Source of the DNA: Kitasatospora phosalacinea
GTDB taxonomy: Bacteria > Actinomycetota > Actinomycetes > Streptomycetales > Streptomycetaceae
Direction: 5' to 3'
Length of the DNA: 64,000 nucleotides
Assembly: GCF_030268885.1 (NCBI RefSeq)
Contig: NZ_BSSA01000014.1
Span: 124,001 to 188,000 of the forward strand
In this document: positions 34,401 through 42,291 of the stretch, piece by piece
Layout: each line of letters opens with the position of its first letter
Position numbering within the stretch: position 1 is the stretch's first letter
Notes under the pieces: generated by a model
Told to the model about the DNA's origin: nothing
The model's database searches: none
The model's input: only the letters and a program-made list of their open reading frames with translations
Translations under genes and position numbers: made by a program

Positions 34401-35485
34401 TGTGGCCCACCGACACCCTCGCCCCGACGGCCACCGCCGTCGTCCCGCCCGTGCCGCCCGCCCCCTCGGTGCCGCCGCTGCTGGTGGCCTCCCCGGTCTC
34501 GGTGCGCCAACTGGCGCCCGCCGCCGGGCCGTTCGGACGCACCGCCGAGGTGCCCGGCCCGTACCTGACGGCCGGGCCCGCCGAACCGGCCCCCGCCCCT
34601 CCGGCCGCCCGGCGCCGGGCCCACGCCGCCCCGCTGCCGCGCCGCCGCCGCTCCAGCTGCGCGCCCGCCACCACCTTCGAGGCCGCGCTGACCGACCTGG
34701 CCGCGGACGGCTCCACCGGCGCGCTGCACGGCCCCGGCGGCGCGGTGCACCTGGCGGGCGGGCTGGTGGTGCACGCCGAGGCGCCCGCCGCGGCGACCGT
34801 CGGGCACCTGCTGACCGGCGCCGGGCGGATCACCGCGCGCGCGTGGGAGGACAGCCTGCTGCTGGGCGCCGGACGGCTCGCCGAGTACCTGCTGGACAGC
34901 GGCCTGGTCGGCGCGGGCGAGCTCGAACTCGCCCGGATGGCCGCCACGTTGGACGGCGCGCAGGAGGCGCTGGCCCAGCCCGACGGCGAGCTGCGCTTCG
35001 ACCCCGCCGCCCGCCCGGCGTTCCGGCTGGACCGCCCGCTCTCGGTGCTGGAGCTGCGCGGCGCGGTCGGCCACCGCCGCTCACTGCTGGACGCCTGCTG
35101 GCCGTCCGCCGCACTGGACCGGGCCCCGCTGCGGGCCGCCGGCGGCGCCCCGACCCGCCGCACCGCGGTGCCGCGCCACCGCCGGCAGGCACTGCTGGCC
35201 GCGGCGGACGGCACCCGCACCGCGCCCGAGCTGGCCCGGCTGCTGGGGCGCTCCACCTACGGCACGCTGCTGGACGTCCGGCAGCTGGCCGCCGCGGGGC
35301 TGCTGACCGCCCCCCGGCCGGCCGCCGTCCCCGACCCACCCCCGGCCGCCGACCCGCCCCCGGCCGCCGTGCCGCCGGCCGCGCTGCCGGACGTGCTGCT
35401 GCCGCCGGCGCCGCGCTCCTACGACTCCTCGGACCCGGAGGTGGGCCTGCTGCTCCGACTACGCGCCGCCCTGGAGGCCCTGTGA
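34400..35485 (+). CDS. PATAN/DUF4388-like and winged-helix protein
   Basis: A 361-residue protein. Residues 1-85 are Pro/Ala-rich and disordered. About 90-180 look like a PATAN (DUF4388) domain (STGALHGPGGAVHLAGGLVVHAE). About 270-300 look like a small winged helix (RQALLAAADGTRTAPELARLLG, then LLDVRQLAAAGLL), and a Pro/Ala tail follows. PATAN domains occur with GTPase-control and response-regulator proteins. It sits between roadblock genes, coupled to the first, so it is likely a partner protein. I can name no pathway; the assignment rests on weak similarity. Confidence 0.6.
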   Translation: MWPTDTLAPTATAVVPPVPPAPSVPPLLVASPVSVRQLAPAAGPFGRTAEVPGPYLTAGPAEPAPAPPAARRRAHAAPLPRRRRSSCAPATTFEAALTDLAADGSTGALHGPGGAVHLAGGLVVHAEAPAAATVGHLLTGAGRITARAWEDSLLLGAGRLAEYLLDSGLVGAGELELARMAATLDGAQEALAQPDGELRFDPAARPAFRLDRPLSVLELRGAVGHRRSLLDACWPSAALDRAPLRAAGGAPTRRTAVPRHRRQALLAAADGTRTAPELARLLGRSTYGTLLDVRQLAAAGLLTAPRPAAVPDPPPAADPPPAAVPPAALPDVLLPPAPRSYDSSDPEVGLLLRLRAALEAL

Positions 35486-35567
35486 CCACCGCCCCGCCCG
35501 CCCGCCCCGTCCCGCCGACCGAGTCATGAAGCGGACCTTTCGACAACTGACCGCGAGGAGGACCCCC

Positions 35568-35957
35568 GTGCTGCCGGAAGCCGAGGTGCAGGCCGAACTG
35601 CAGGGCCTGCGGGCGAGGGTCCCGCACCTGACCGGTTCGCTGGTGGCGACCATCGACGGCCTGGTGGTGGCGCACGACGCCCCCGCGCTGGAACCGGAGG
35701 GCGTGGCCGCGCTGACCGCCGCCGCCCTGGGCGTGGGGTCGCGGCTCACCGAGGCGACCGGGCAGGGCGCCTTCCGGGAGCTGATCACCCGCGGCGAGCG
35801 CGGCTACACCGCGACGTACGCGGCGGGCGCGTACACGGTGCTGACCCTGCTGGCCGGTTCGCAGGCCAACGTGGGGCGGCTGCACCTGGAGGCCCGTCGG
35901 GCCGGGGCCCGGATAGCGGCCCTGGCCGACGCCGACCTCGACCGGACGACCTTCTGA
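35568..35957 (+). CDS. MglB-like roadblock protein
   Basis: A 129-residue roadblock protein of the MglB branch, unlike its two neighbours. LRARVPHLTGSLVATIDGLVVAHD is the core, and ALTAAALGVGSRLTEATGQG is its helix. MglB-type proteins act as GAP or exchange partners of MglA-like GTPases, but no such GTPase is seen in the window. The start is GTG 35568, with a strong GAGGAGG seven bases upstream. ATG 35526 would add 14 basic residues and lacks a ribosome site. Confidence 0.8.
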   Translation: MLPEAEVQAELQGLRARVPHLTGSLVATIDGLVVAHDAPALEPEGVAALTAAALGVGSRLTEATGQGAFRELITRGERGYTATYAAGAYTVLTLLAGSQANVGRLHLEARRAGARIAALADADLDRTTF

Positions 35958-36005
35958 CCCCCGACGTTCATCCCGTCCCCCGGCGCACCCGTCGCGCAAG
36001 AGACC

Positions 36006-36018
36006 TGACGGGTCGTCA
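36006..36018. promoter_or_regulatory. TGACG-GGT-CGTCA inverted repeat
   Basis: A perfect 5+3+5 inverted repeat lies 32 bases before the roadblock start at 36050. Its position fits an operator or a promoter-proximal element; the binder is unknown. Confidence 0.45.
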
Positions 36019-36049
36019 ATTCCTTTCACGGAAGAGGTACCTGGAAAAA

Positions 36050-36424
36050 ATGGCTGCTGTGGAAACTGCACTGAAGGACCTGATGGCCGCGATCGACGGC
36101 ACCATCGGCGTCGCCCTGGTCGACTACAACAGCGGGATGGCGCTGGGCACCATCGGCGGCGGGCCGGAGCTGGACCTGAACGTCGCCGCCGCGGGCAACA
36201 CCGACGTGGTGCGGGCCAAGCTGCGCGCGATGGAGCTGCTGAACCTGAACGAGGCGATCGAGGACATCCTGATCAGCCTCTCCACCCAGTACCACCTGAT
36301 CCGGCCGCTGACCTCGCGCACCGGCAAGGGCCTGTTCCTGTACCTGGCGCTGGACCGGAACCGGGCCAACCTGGCGATGGCCCGGCACCAGCTGAAGAAG
36401 ATCGAGGCCGACCTGGAGGTCTGA
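36050..36424 (+). CDS. Roadblock/LC7-domain protein, paralogue of the 22974 gene
   Basis: A 124-residue roadblock protein. The blocks VALVDYNSGMALGT, LDLNVAAAGNTD and RPLTSRTGKGLFLYLAL match the gene at 22974-23348 nearly throughout. A GGAA three bases before the ATG and a GAAGAGG further up give a modest ribosome site. It is the last gene of the second roadblock locus and converges on the GH36 gene. The duplication of the same protein at two loci, each beside a DNA-binding protein, suggests a repeated module. Confidence 0.88.
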   Translation: MAAVETALKDLMAAIDGTIGVALVDYNSGMALGTIGGGPELDLNVAAAGNTDVVRAKLRAMELLNLNEAIEDILISLSTQYHLIRPLTSRTGKGLFLYLALDRNRANLAMARHQLKKIEADLEV

Positions 36425-36445
36425 GGCCCCGGCCCCTCCCCGGTC

Positions 36446-38233
36446 CTACCTGCGCAGGGTGAGCAGACCCCCGGTGGGGACGCGGACGGACAGCTCCGTC
36501 CCCCCGACCGGGGTCTGCGCCCGGGCGACCGTCCCGCCCAGGCAGTCCTGGACCAGCAGGTCGACGGTGCCGGGGGCGCGGTCGAACTCGATCCGCACCA
36601 GGGTGTCCTGGTCGGCGTTGGCGACCAGCAGCAGCTCCCACGTGCCGCGGGCCCGCAGCGGCAGCGGCGCGTACCGGCCGAAGGCCAGTCGGGCGCCGTC
36701 CCGGGCCTCGATCACGGGGTAGGCCAACTCGGGCCGGTGCGGGCGCAGTTCGCTGCGCTGGAGCAGGGTGCGGTGCTCGTCCATGACGCTCAGCCAGAAG
36801 GCCAGGGCGGTCAGTTGCTCGGCGTTCTGGGCGGTGAGGTCGACCGAGACCTGGGCGGTGGCGAACAGCACCGACTGGAGCAGGACGGCGATCTGCTCGG
36901 GGCTCTCCCGCGGGTGCCAGGTCAGCGGGTCGGCGTGCACGGCGAGCGGTCCGGCGGTGAGCCGCAGGTCGGCGGTGCGGACGCGGTTCTCGACCGCGCC
37001 GTGCGGGCAGTCGGTGGCCCGGACCATGGTGGCGTAGGGCCACAGGCCGGGGCCCGTGTAGTCCTGGCGGTGCTCGACCAGGACGTCGGGGCGGGCGGCC
37101 CGCAGCCGGGTGTCGAGCGCGGCCAGCAGTTTCTGCACGCCCTCCGCGACGGTGGCGCAGTCCGCCTCCGGCGAGGCGGTGTGCGGCGGGGCGCCGGGGC
37201 CGGGCCTGCGGGCGAAGGTGTCGACGAAGTCGATCTTGAGGCCGTCCGCGCCGTGCTGCTCGACGGCGGCGGCGAGCCGTTCGACCTGGTGGGCGCGGAC
37301 GGTGGCGCTGCGCGGGTCGAGCAGGAAGGTCTCCAGCAGCGGCAGGTGGGCGAGGGTGTGCCCGGCCAGCCGCTGCGCGGCGGCGCTGCGGTCGCCGACG
37401 AACGGGAGGGCGTGCCAGAGCAGGTAGCGCAGGCCGAGGGCCTGGATCCGGCGGACGTGTCCGGCGAAGTCGGGGAAGTCGTGCGGGGCGGGCTGCCAGT
37501 CGCCGGTGGTGGCGTAGGAGCGGGTGCGCTCGTCGGTCTGCCAGCCGTCGTCGACGATCAGCGTGCGGAAGCCGAGCGGGGCGGCGAGTTCGGCGAGGCG
37601 CTCGACGTCGGCGGAGGTCATCGCCAGGTGCAGCGCGTACCAGGTGCAGAACACCGGCTCGAACGCGGCGTCGGGGACGGTCCGGGCGGGGGCGAGGGTG
37701 CCCCACCAGGCGGCCGACTCCCGTACGGTGTCGGCGAAGTGGCGTCCGCTCAGGTCCAGGCGCAGGGCGAGGTGCGGTCCGTCCTGCTCGACCCACCAGC
37801 TGTAGCGTCCGGTCTCCTCGACGGCGCCCTCGCCGATGGTGACGGGGCGGACGGGTTCGCCGACCGCGAAGGTGCACAGGGCCGCGTCGCCGGGGCCCAC
37901 CAGGCTGCCGGCGGGGGCGCCCTTGGGCAGCGAGGCTTCCCGGGGGGCGGCCCAACTCGGGGGCAGCCAGCGGGTGTTGGTGTGGGGCGTCCAGTAGCCG
38001 GTGGCACCGGTGCAGGGCAGTTGCCACTCGACCCGCAGCCGGGCGTCCGGGGTGTCGGTGGCGGCCTCGACCAGCAGCACGCCGGGGCCGTCCGGCGCGG
38101 TGACGGTCACGGCCGGTGCGGCGTGGCTGCCGACGGCGGTGACCCGCAGCGCGAGCGGCCCGGCGTCGACGGTGCGGGAGGTCTCGGTGCGGCCGGACGG
38201 CGGTGCGGAGCCGTCCCAGGACAGCGCGGTCAC
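36446..38233 (-). CDS. GH36-type alpha-galactosidase
   Basis: A 595-residue glycoside hydrolase with an N-terminal beta domain, a catalytic barrel and a C-terminal beta domain. LIVDDGWQTDERTR and LKIDFVDTFA (nucleophile aspartate) and VRATDCPHG (acid/base aspartate) are GH36/GH-D landmarks. No signal peptide is seen, so it would work inside the cell on imported alpha-galactosides. GTG 38233 has AAGGAA upstream. It follows the oppF gene by 93 bases on the same strand; whether it shares that transcript is not clear, since a hairpin lies between them. Confidence 0.85.
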   Translation of the reverse strand: MTALSWDGSAPPSGRTETSRTVDAGPLALRVTAVGSHAAPAVTVTAPDGPGVLLVEAATDTPDARLRVEWQLPCTGATGYWTPHTNTRWLPPSWAAPREASLPKGAPAGSLVGPGDAALCTFAVGEPVRPVTIGEGAVEETGRYSWWVEQDGPHLALRLDLSGRHFADTVRESAAWWGTLAPARTVPDAAFEPVFCTWYALHLAMTSADVERLAELAAPLGFRTLIVDDGWQTDERTRSYATTGDWQPAPHDFPDFAGHVRRIQALGLRYLLWHALPFVGDRSAAAQRLAGHTLAHLPLLETFLLDPRSATVRAHQVERLAAAVEQHGADGLKIDFVDTFARRPGPGAPPHTASPEADCATVAEGVQKLLAALDTRLRAARPDVLVEHRQDYTGPGLWPYATMVRATDCPHGAVENRVRTADLRLTAGPLAVHADPLTWHPRESPEQIAVLLQSVLFATAQVSVDLTAQNAEQLTALAFWLSVMDEHRTLLQRSELRPHRPELAYPVIEARDGARLAFGRYAPLPLRARGTWELLLVANADQDTLVRIEFDRAPGTVDLLVQDCLGGTVARAQTPVGGTELSVRVPTGGLLTLRR

Positions 38234-38293
38234 GCGGTGGTTCCTTTCGTGGAGCGGGGCGACGGGGGGCGCGGTCCGCCGCGCCCGTTCCGC

Positions 38294-38308
38294 CGCCCCG
38301 CGGTGGGG
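38294..38308 (-). terminator. Hairpin between oppF and the GH36 gene
   Basis: GCCCC (38294-38298) pairs with GGGGC (38304-38308) around GCGGT, within a longer GC-rich stretch that can form more than one stem. It is short, so termination is only possible, not certain. Confidence 0.4.
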
Positions 38309-38326
38309 CTGCGCCCCGCGAGGGGG

Positions 38327-39343
38327 CTACGCCTCGGGGAAGTGGCAGGCGACCTGCCGACCGGGCCCGTCGGGGGTGAGCAGGGGGGCCTCGGTCCGGC
38401 AGAGCTCCTGCGCCTTGGGGCAGCGCGGGTGGAAGGTGCAGCCGCTGGGCGGGTTGGCGGGGCTGGGCGGGTCGCCGAGCAGCACGATGCGTTCGCGGGT
38501 GCGTTCGGCGGCGGGGTCGGGCAGCGGGACGGCGGAGAGCAGCGCCTTGGTGTACGGGTGGGCGGGGTGCTCGTAGACCTGCTGCTGGTCGCCGATCTCG
38601 ACGATCCGGCCGAGGTACATCACGGCGACGCGATGGCTGATGTGCCTGACCACGGCGAGGTCGTGCGCGATGAACACGTAGGCGACGCCGAGTTCGGCCT
38701 GGAGGCGCTCCATCAGGCCGACGATCTGGGCCTGGATGGAGACGTCGAGCGCGGAGACGGGTTCGTCGGCGACGACGAGTTCGGGCCGGGTGGCGAGGGC
38801 GCGGGCGATGCCGATGCGCTGGGCCTGGCCGCCGGAGAACTGGTGCGGGTAGCGCTCCAGGTGTTCGGGGGCGAGGCCGACGAGCTGGACCAGGTCGCGG
38901 ACCTCGGCCCGGATCCGCTGCCTGCTCTCGCCCTGGGCGCGCAGCGGTGCGGCGACGATCTGCTGGACGGTCTGCCGCGGGTTGAGCGAGGCGAACGGGT
39001 CCTGGAAGATCATCTGGAACCGGCTGCGCAGCGGCCGCAGCCGGTGCTGCGGGGTCCGGGTGATGTCCTGGCCGCGGAAGCTGACCCTCCCGGCGGTGGG
39101 GTCGAGCAGGCGCACCAGCATCCGTCCGGTGGTGGACTTGCCGCAGCCGGACTCGCCGACCAGGCCGAGCGTCTCGCCGGGCCGGACGTCGAAGCTTACG
39201 CCGTCGACGGCGCGGATGCCGGGGCGGCGGCGCAGGGTGCCGCGCGGGCCGGGGAAGGTCATGCCGAGGTCGCGGACGCTGAGCAGGGCGTCGGGCGCGC
39301 CGGGGTCCGCGGCGTCGGTGAGCGGGGCGGTCTCGGTGGTCAT
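38327..39343 (-). CDS. oppF: Oligopeptide ABC transporter ATPase, OppF-like
   Basis: A 338-residue ABC ATPase of the Dpp/Opp F type. Walker A GESGCGKST, signature FSGGQAQRIGIARAL and Walker B VADEP are intact. The C-terminal GCTFHPRCPKAQELC segment is the oligopeptide-transporter cysteine-rich tail. ATG 39343 overlaps the OppD stop as ATGA. It powers peptide import with OppD, B, C and A. It is the last gene of the opp set. Confidence 0.93.
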   Translation of the reverse strand: MTTETAPLTDAADPGAPDALLSVRDLGMTFPGPRGTLRRRPGIRAVDGVSFDVRPGETLGLVGESGCGKSTTGRMLVRLLDPTAGRVSFRGQDITRTPQHRLRPLRSRFQMIFQDPFASLNPRQTVQQIVAAPLRAQGESRQRIRAEVRDLVQLVGLAPEHLERYPHQFSGGQAQRIGIARALATRPELVVADEPVSALDVSIQAQIVGLMERLQAELGVAYVFIAHDLAVVRHISHRVAVMYLGRIVEIGDQQQVYEHPAHPYTKALLSAVPLPDPAAERTRERIVLLGDPPSPANPPSGCTFHPRCPKAQELCRTEAPLLTPDGPGRQVACHFPEA

Positions 39344-40326
39344 GCGGTCACCTCGTCGTGGACGCACGCGCTGCGGTGGCCGTCGGCGACGGTGCGCAGC
39401 GGGGGGCGGTCGCCGGTGCAGCGGGCGTCGGGTCGGGCCGCGTGGCGGGGGCAGCGCGGGTGGAAGGCGCAGCCGGCGGGCGGGGCGAGCAGGGAGGGCG
39501 GGCTGCCGGGGATGGAGCGCAGTTCGGTGCCCCGTTCGGCGTCGAGGCGGGGCAGCGAGTCGAGCAGGCCGCGGGTGTAGGGGTGCCGGGGGGTGGTGAA
39601 GAGGGTGTCGGCGGGGGCCTGTTCGGCGGCGGATCCGCCGTACATGACGAGGACGTCGTCGGCGACGCGGGCGATGACGCCGAGGTCGTGGGTGATCATG
39701 ACGATGCCGAGTCCGCGTTCCTGCTGCAGGCGCATCAGGAGTTCGAGCACCTGGGCCTGGACGGTGACGTCGAGCGCGGTGGTGGGTTCGTCGGCGATGA
39801 CCAGGTCGGGTTCGCAGGAGAGGGCGAGCGCGATCATGGCGCGCTGGCGCATGCCGCCGGAGAACTGGTGCGGGTACTCGTCGGCCCGGCGGGCGGGTTC
39901 GGGGATGCCGACGTCGCCGAGGACGTCGACGGCGCGGGCGAGGGCGGCCCTGCGGGTGCCGCCGAAGTGCTCGCGGTAGGCCTCGGCGATCTGGTCGCCG
40001 ACGGTGAAGTAGGGGTGCAGGGCGGTGAGGGCGTCCTGGAACACCATCGCCATCCGGCGGCCGCGGAGCGTGCGGAGCCGTTCGTCGGGGGCGCCGACGA
40101 GTTCGGTGCCGTCGAGCCTGGCGGAGCCGGTGACGGTGGCGCCGCGGTGCAGGCCCATGACGGCGAGCGAGGTGACGGACTTCCCGGAGCCGGATTCGCC
40201 GACGATGCCGAGGGTGCGGCCGCGTTCGACGGTGAAGTCGATGCCCCTGACGGCCCGGACGGGGCCTTCCTCGGTGCTGAACTCGACGGTGAGGTCGCGT
40301 ACTTCGAGCAGCGGGTGGGGGGTCAT
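39340..40326 (-). CDS. oppD: Oligopeptide ABC transporter ATPase, OppD-like
   Basis: A 328-residue ABC ATPase. Walker A GESGSGKS, signature FSGGMRQRAMIALAL and Walker B VIADEPTTAL are intact. The tail GCAFHPRCPRHAA carries the cysteine-containing motif found in peptide-importer ATPases. It pairs with OppF. Overlaps of ATGA form join it to oppB upstream and oppF downstream, so all are made together. Confidence 0.93.
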   Translation of the reverse strand: MTPHPLLEVRDLTVEFSTEEGPVRAVRGIDFTVERGRTLGIVGESGSGKSVTSLAVMGLHRGATVTGSARLDGTELVGAPDERLRTLRGRRMAMVFQDALTALHPYFTVGDQIAEAYREHFGGTRRAALARAVDVLGDVGIPEPARRADEYPHQFSGGMRQRAMIALALSCEPDLVIADEPTTALDVTVQAQVLELLMRLQQERGLGIVMITHDLGVIARVADDVLVMYGGSAAEQAPADTLFTTPRHPYTRGLLDSLPRLDAERGTELRSIPGSPPSLLAPPAGCAFHPRCPRHAARPDARCTGDRPPLRTVADGHRSACVHDEVTA

Positions 40327-41312
40327 GACAGCCTCGCCCTCGGGTCGATCCAGGCGTAGACGAGGTCCACGACCAGGTTGGAGCTGACGATGAAGAAGGA
40401 GGCGAGCAGGGTGATGCCCATGATCACCGGCTGGTCGGCCTTGTTGAGGGAGTCGGCGAAGAGCTTGCCGATGCCGGGGAGGCTGAACAGCGATTCGGTG
40501 ATGAGCGCGCCGGCCAGCAGTCCGCCGAGGTCCATGCCGAGCATGGTGGCGACGGGGGTGAGGGCGGGGCGCAGTCCGTGCCGGCCGACGACGCGGGCCT
40601 CGCGCAGTCCCTTGGCGCGGGCGGTGCGGACGTACGGTTCGGCCATGGTCTCGATGACGGAGTTGCGGGTCATCCGGGCGTAGATGGCGGCGTACAGCAG
40701 GGCGAGGGTGATCCACGGGAGGATCAGGTTGGTGACCCAGCCCGCCGGGTCCTCGCCGAAGGCGATGTAGCGGGGGTAGGGGAGGATCCCGGCGACGGTG
40801 ACGACCAGGTAGAGCAGGATCATCGCGGTGAAGTAGACCGGCAGGGCGGCGATGCCGATGGTGCCGACCATCAGGGTGCGGTCGAGCCAGGTGCCGCGGC
40901 GCAGGGCGGAGAGCACTCCGGCGCCGACGCCGAGGACCAGCCAGAGGACGGCCGCGCCGAGGGCGAGCGAGACGCTGGTGGGCAGCCGGTCCGTCATGAG
41001 GTCCCAGACGGGCTGGGCGGACTGGAAGGAGTAGCCGAAGCAGGGGAAGTGGCACTGGACGGCGTACGGGCCGGTGCCGTAGGAGCGGCCCGCGAAGACG
41101 GCGGTGACGTAGTGCCAGAACTGGACGACCAGGGGGTCGGCCAGTCCGAGCTGCTGCCGGACGAGTTGGATCCGGTCGGCGGAGCAGTCCTTGCCGCAGA
41201 ACTGGGCGGCGGGGTCGCTGGGCAGCAGGTAGAAGACGGCGAAGGTGAGCGCGCAGACCGCGAGCAGGGTGGCGGCCATCGCGAGCAGGCGCCGCAGCAG
41301 GAATCCGATCAC
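40323..41312 (-). CDS. oppB: Oligopeptide ABC transporter permease, OppB-like
   Basis: A 329-residue membrane protein with about six transmembrane segments. The first is near residues 8-30. The EAA loop reads YVRTARAKGLREARVVGRHGLRPAL, which docks the ATPase. FCGKDCSA and CHFPCFGY in the external loop supply cysteines that could form disulfides. It is joined by ATGA to oppC and to oppD. It forms the peptide channel with OppC. Confidence 0.92.
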   Translation of the reverse strand: MIGFLLRRLLAMAATLLAVCALTFAVFYLLPSDPAAQFCGKDCSADRIQLVRQQLGLADPLVVQFWHYVTAVFAGRSYGTGPYAVQCHFPCFGYSFQSAQPVWDLMTDRLPTSVSLALGAAVLWLVLGVGAGVLSALRRGTWLDRTLMVGTIGIAALPVYFTAMILLYLVVTVAGILPYPRYIAFGEDPAGWVTNLILPWITLALLYAAIYARMTRNSVIETMAEPYVRTARAKGLREARVVGRHGLRPALTPVATMLGMDLGGLLAGALITESLFSLPGIGKLFADSLNKADQPVIMGITLLASFFIVSSNLVVDLVYAWIDPRARLS

Positions 41313-42277
41313 GTCCGGCCGCCCTTCGGGTCGAGGGCGTCCCGCAGGGCGTCGCCGACCAGGGTGAAGGCCAGGACCACCAGGAACAGGCAGGCGCTGG
41401 GCAGGACGAAGAACATCGGGTCGACCTTGTAGTAGAGCACCGCGTCGGAGATCATCTGGCCCCAGGAGGGCGTGGGCGGGCGGATGCCCACGCCGAGGAA
41501 GGACAGCGCCGCCTCGGTGCCGATCAGGCCGGGGACGGCGAGGGTGACGTAGACGATGACGGTGCCGGTGAGGTTGGGCAGGATCTCGCCGAACAGGATG
41601 CGGCGGTTGGTGGTGCCGCTGGCGCGGGCGGCCTCGACGTACTCGCGGTGCTTGAGCGAGAGGGTCTGGCCGCGCACGACGCGGGCGATGTAGGGCCAGG
41701 AGAACAGCGACATCACGCCGATCAGCAGCACCACCCGGTTGACGTCCCGGGCGACGGAGAGCAGGGCGATCATGAAGATCAGGCTGGGGAAGGACATCAT
41801 GATGTCCATGAACCGGCTGATGACGGCGTCGGTGCGGCCGCCGAAGTAGCCCGCGGTGATGCCCAGGACGGTGCCGATCAGGGTGATCAGCAGGGCGGAG
41901 GCGCAGGCGACCAGCAGGCTGATCTGGGCGCCGTACAGGAGCCGGGCGAAGATGTCGCGGCCGAGCATCGGTTCGACGCCGAGCCAGTGGTCGGGGCTGA
42001 TGCCGCCGAGGGAGCCGCGGGGCAGGCCGCCGAGGTAGGGGTCGACGGCCTTCTTGTCGACGGCGTCCGGGGTGGTGCCGCTGATCGCGGTGAGCACCGG
42101 CGCCAGGACGGCCGCCAGGACGAAGAAGGCGATGACGGCGGCACCGGCCTTGGCGCTCTTCTGGCGGCGCAGGCGGTGCAGGGCGAGGGCCCGGGGGGAG
42201 GCGGGGGCGGGGGCGGCCTCGGGGGCCGCCGGGGCCCCCGCTCCCCCGGCCGGGGCCGGGGCGAGCGGGGTGGTCAT
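41309..42277 (-). CDS. oppC: Oligopeptide ABC transporter permease, OppC-like
   Basis: A 322-residue permease with an N-terminal Ala/Pro-rich cytoplasmic tail, then about six membrane segments. The EAA loop is YVEAARASGTTNRRILFGEILPN. EAALSFLGVGIRPPTPSWG is a strong OppC/DppC landmark. The start is ATG 42277, 14 bases after the binding-protein stop. It overlaps oppB by ATGA. Confidence 0.92.
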   Translation of the reverse strand: MTTPLAPAPAGGAGAPAAPEAAPAPASPRALALHRLRRQKSAKAGAAVIAFFVLAAVLAPVLTAISGTTPDAVDKKAVDPYLGGLPRGSLGGISPDHWLGVEPMLGRDIFARLLYGAQISLLVACASALLITLIGTVLGITAGYFGGRTDAVISRFMDIMMSFPSLIFMIALLSVARDVNRVVLLIGVMSLFSWPYIARVVRGQTLSLKHREYVEAARASGTTNRRILFGEILPNLTGTVIVYVTLAVPGLIGTEAALSFLGVGIRPPTPSWGQMISDAVLYYKVDPMFFVLPSACLFLVVLAFTLVGDALRDALDPKGGRT

Positions 42278-42291
42278 GGGGAACTCCCGCC

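Noticed and set aside
35482..35529. Fifteen-codon peptide after the PATAN-like gene
   Set aside because: Pro/Thr/Ala-rich, overlaps the preceding stop, and has no independent support.
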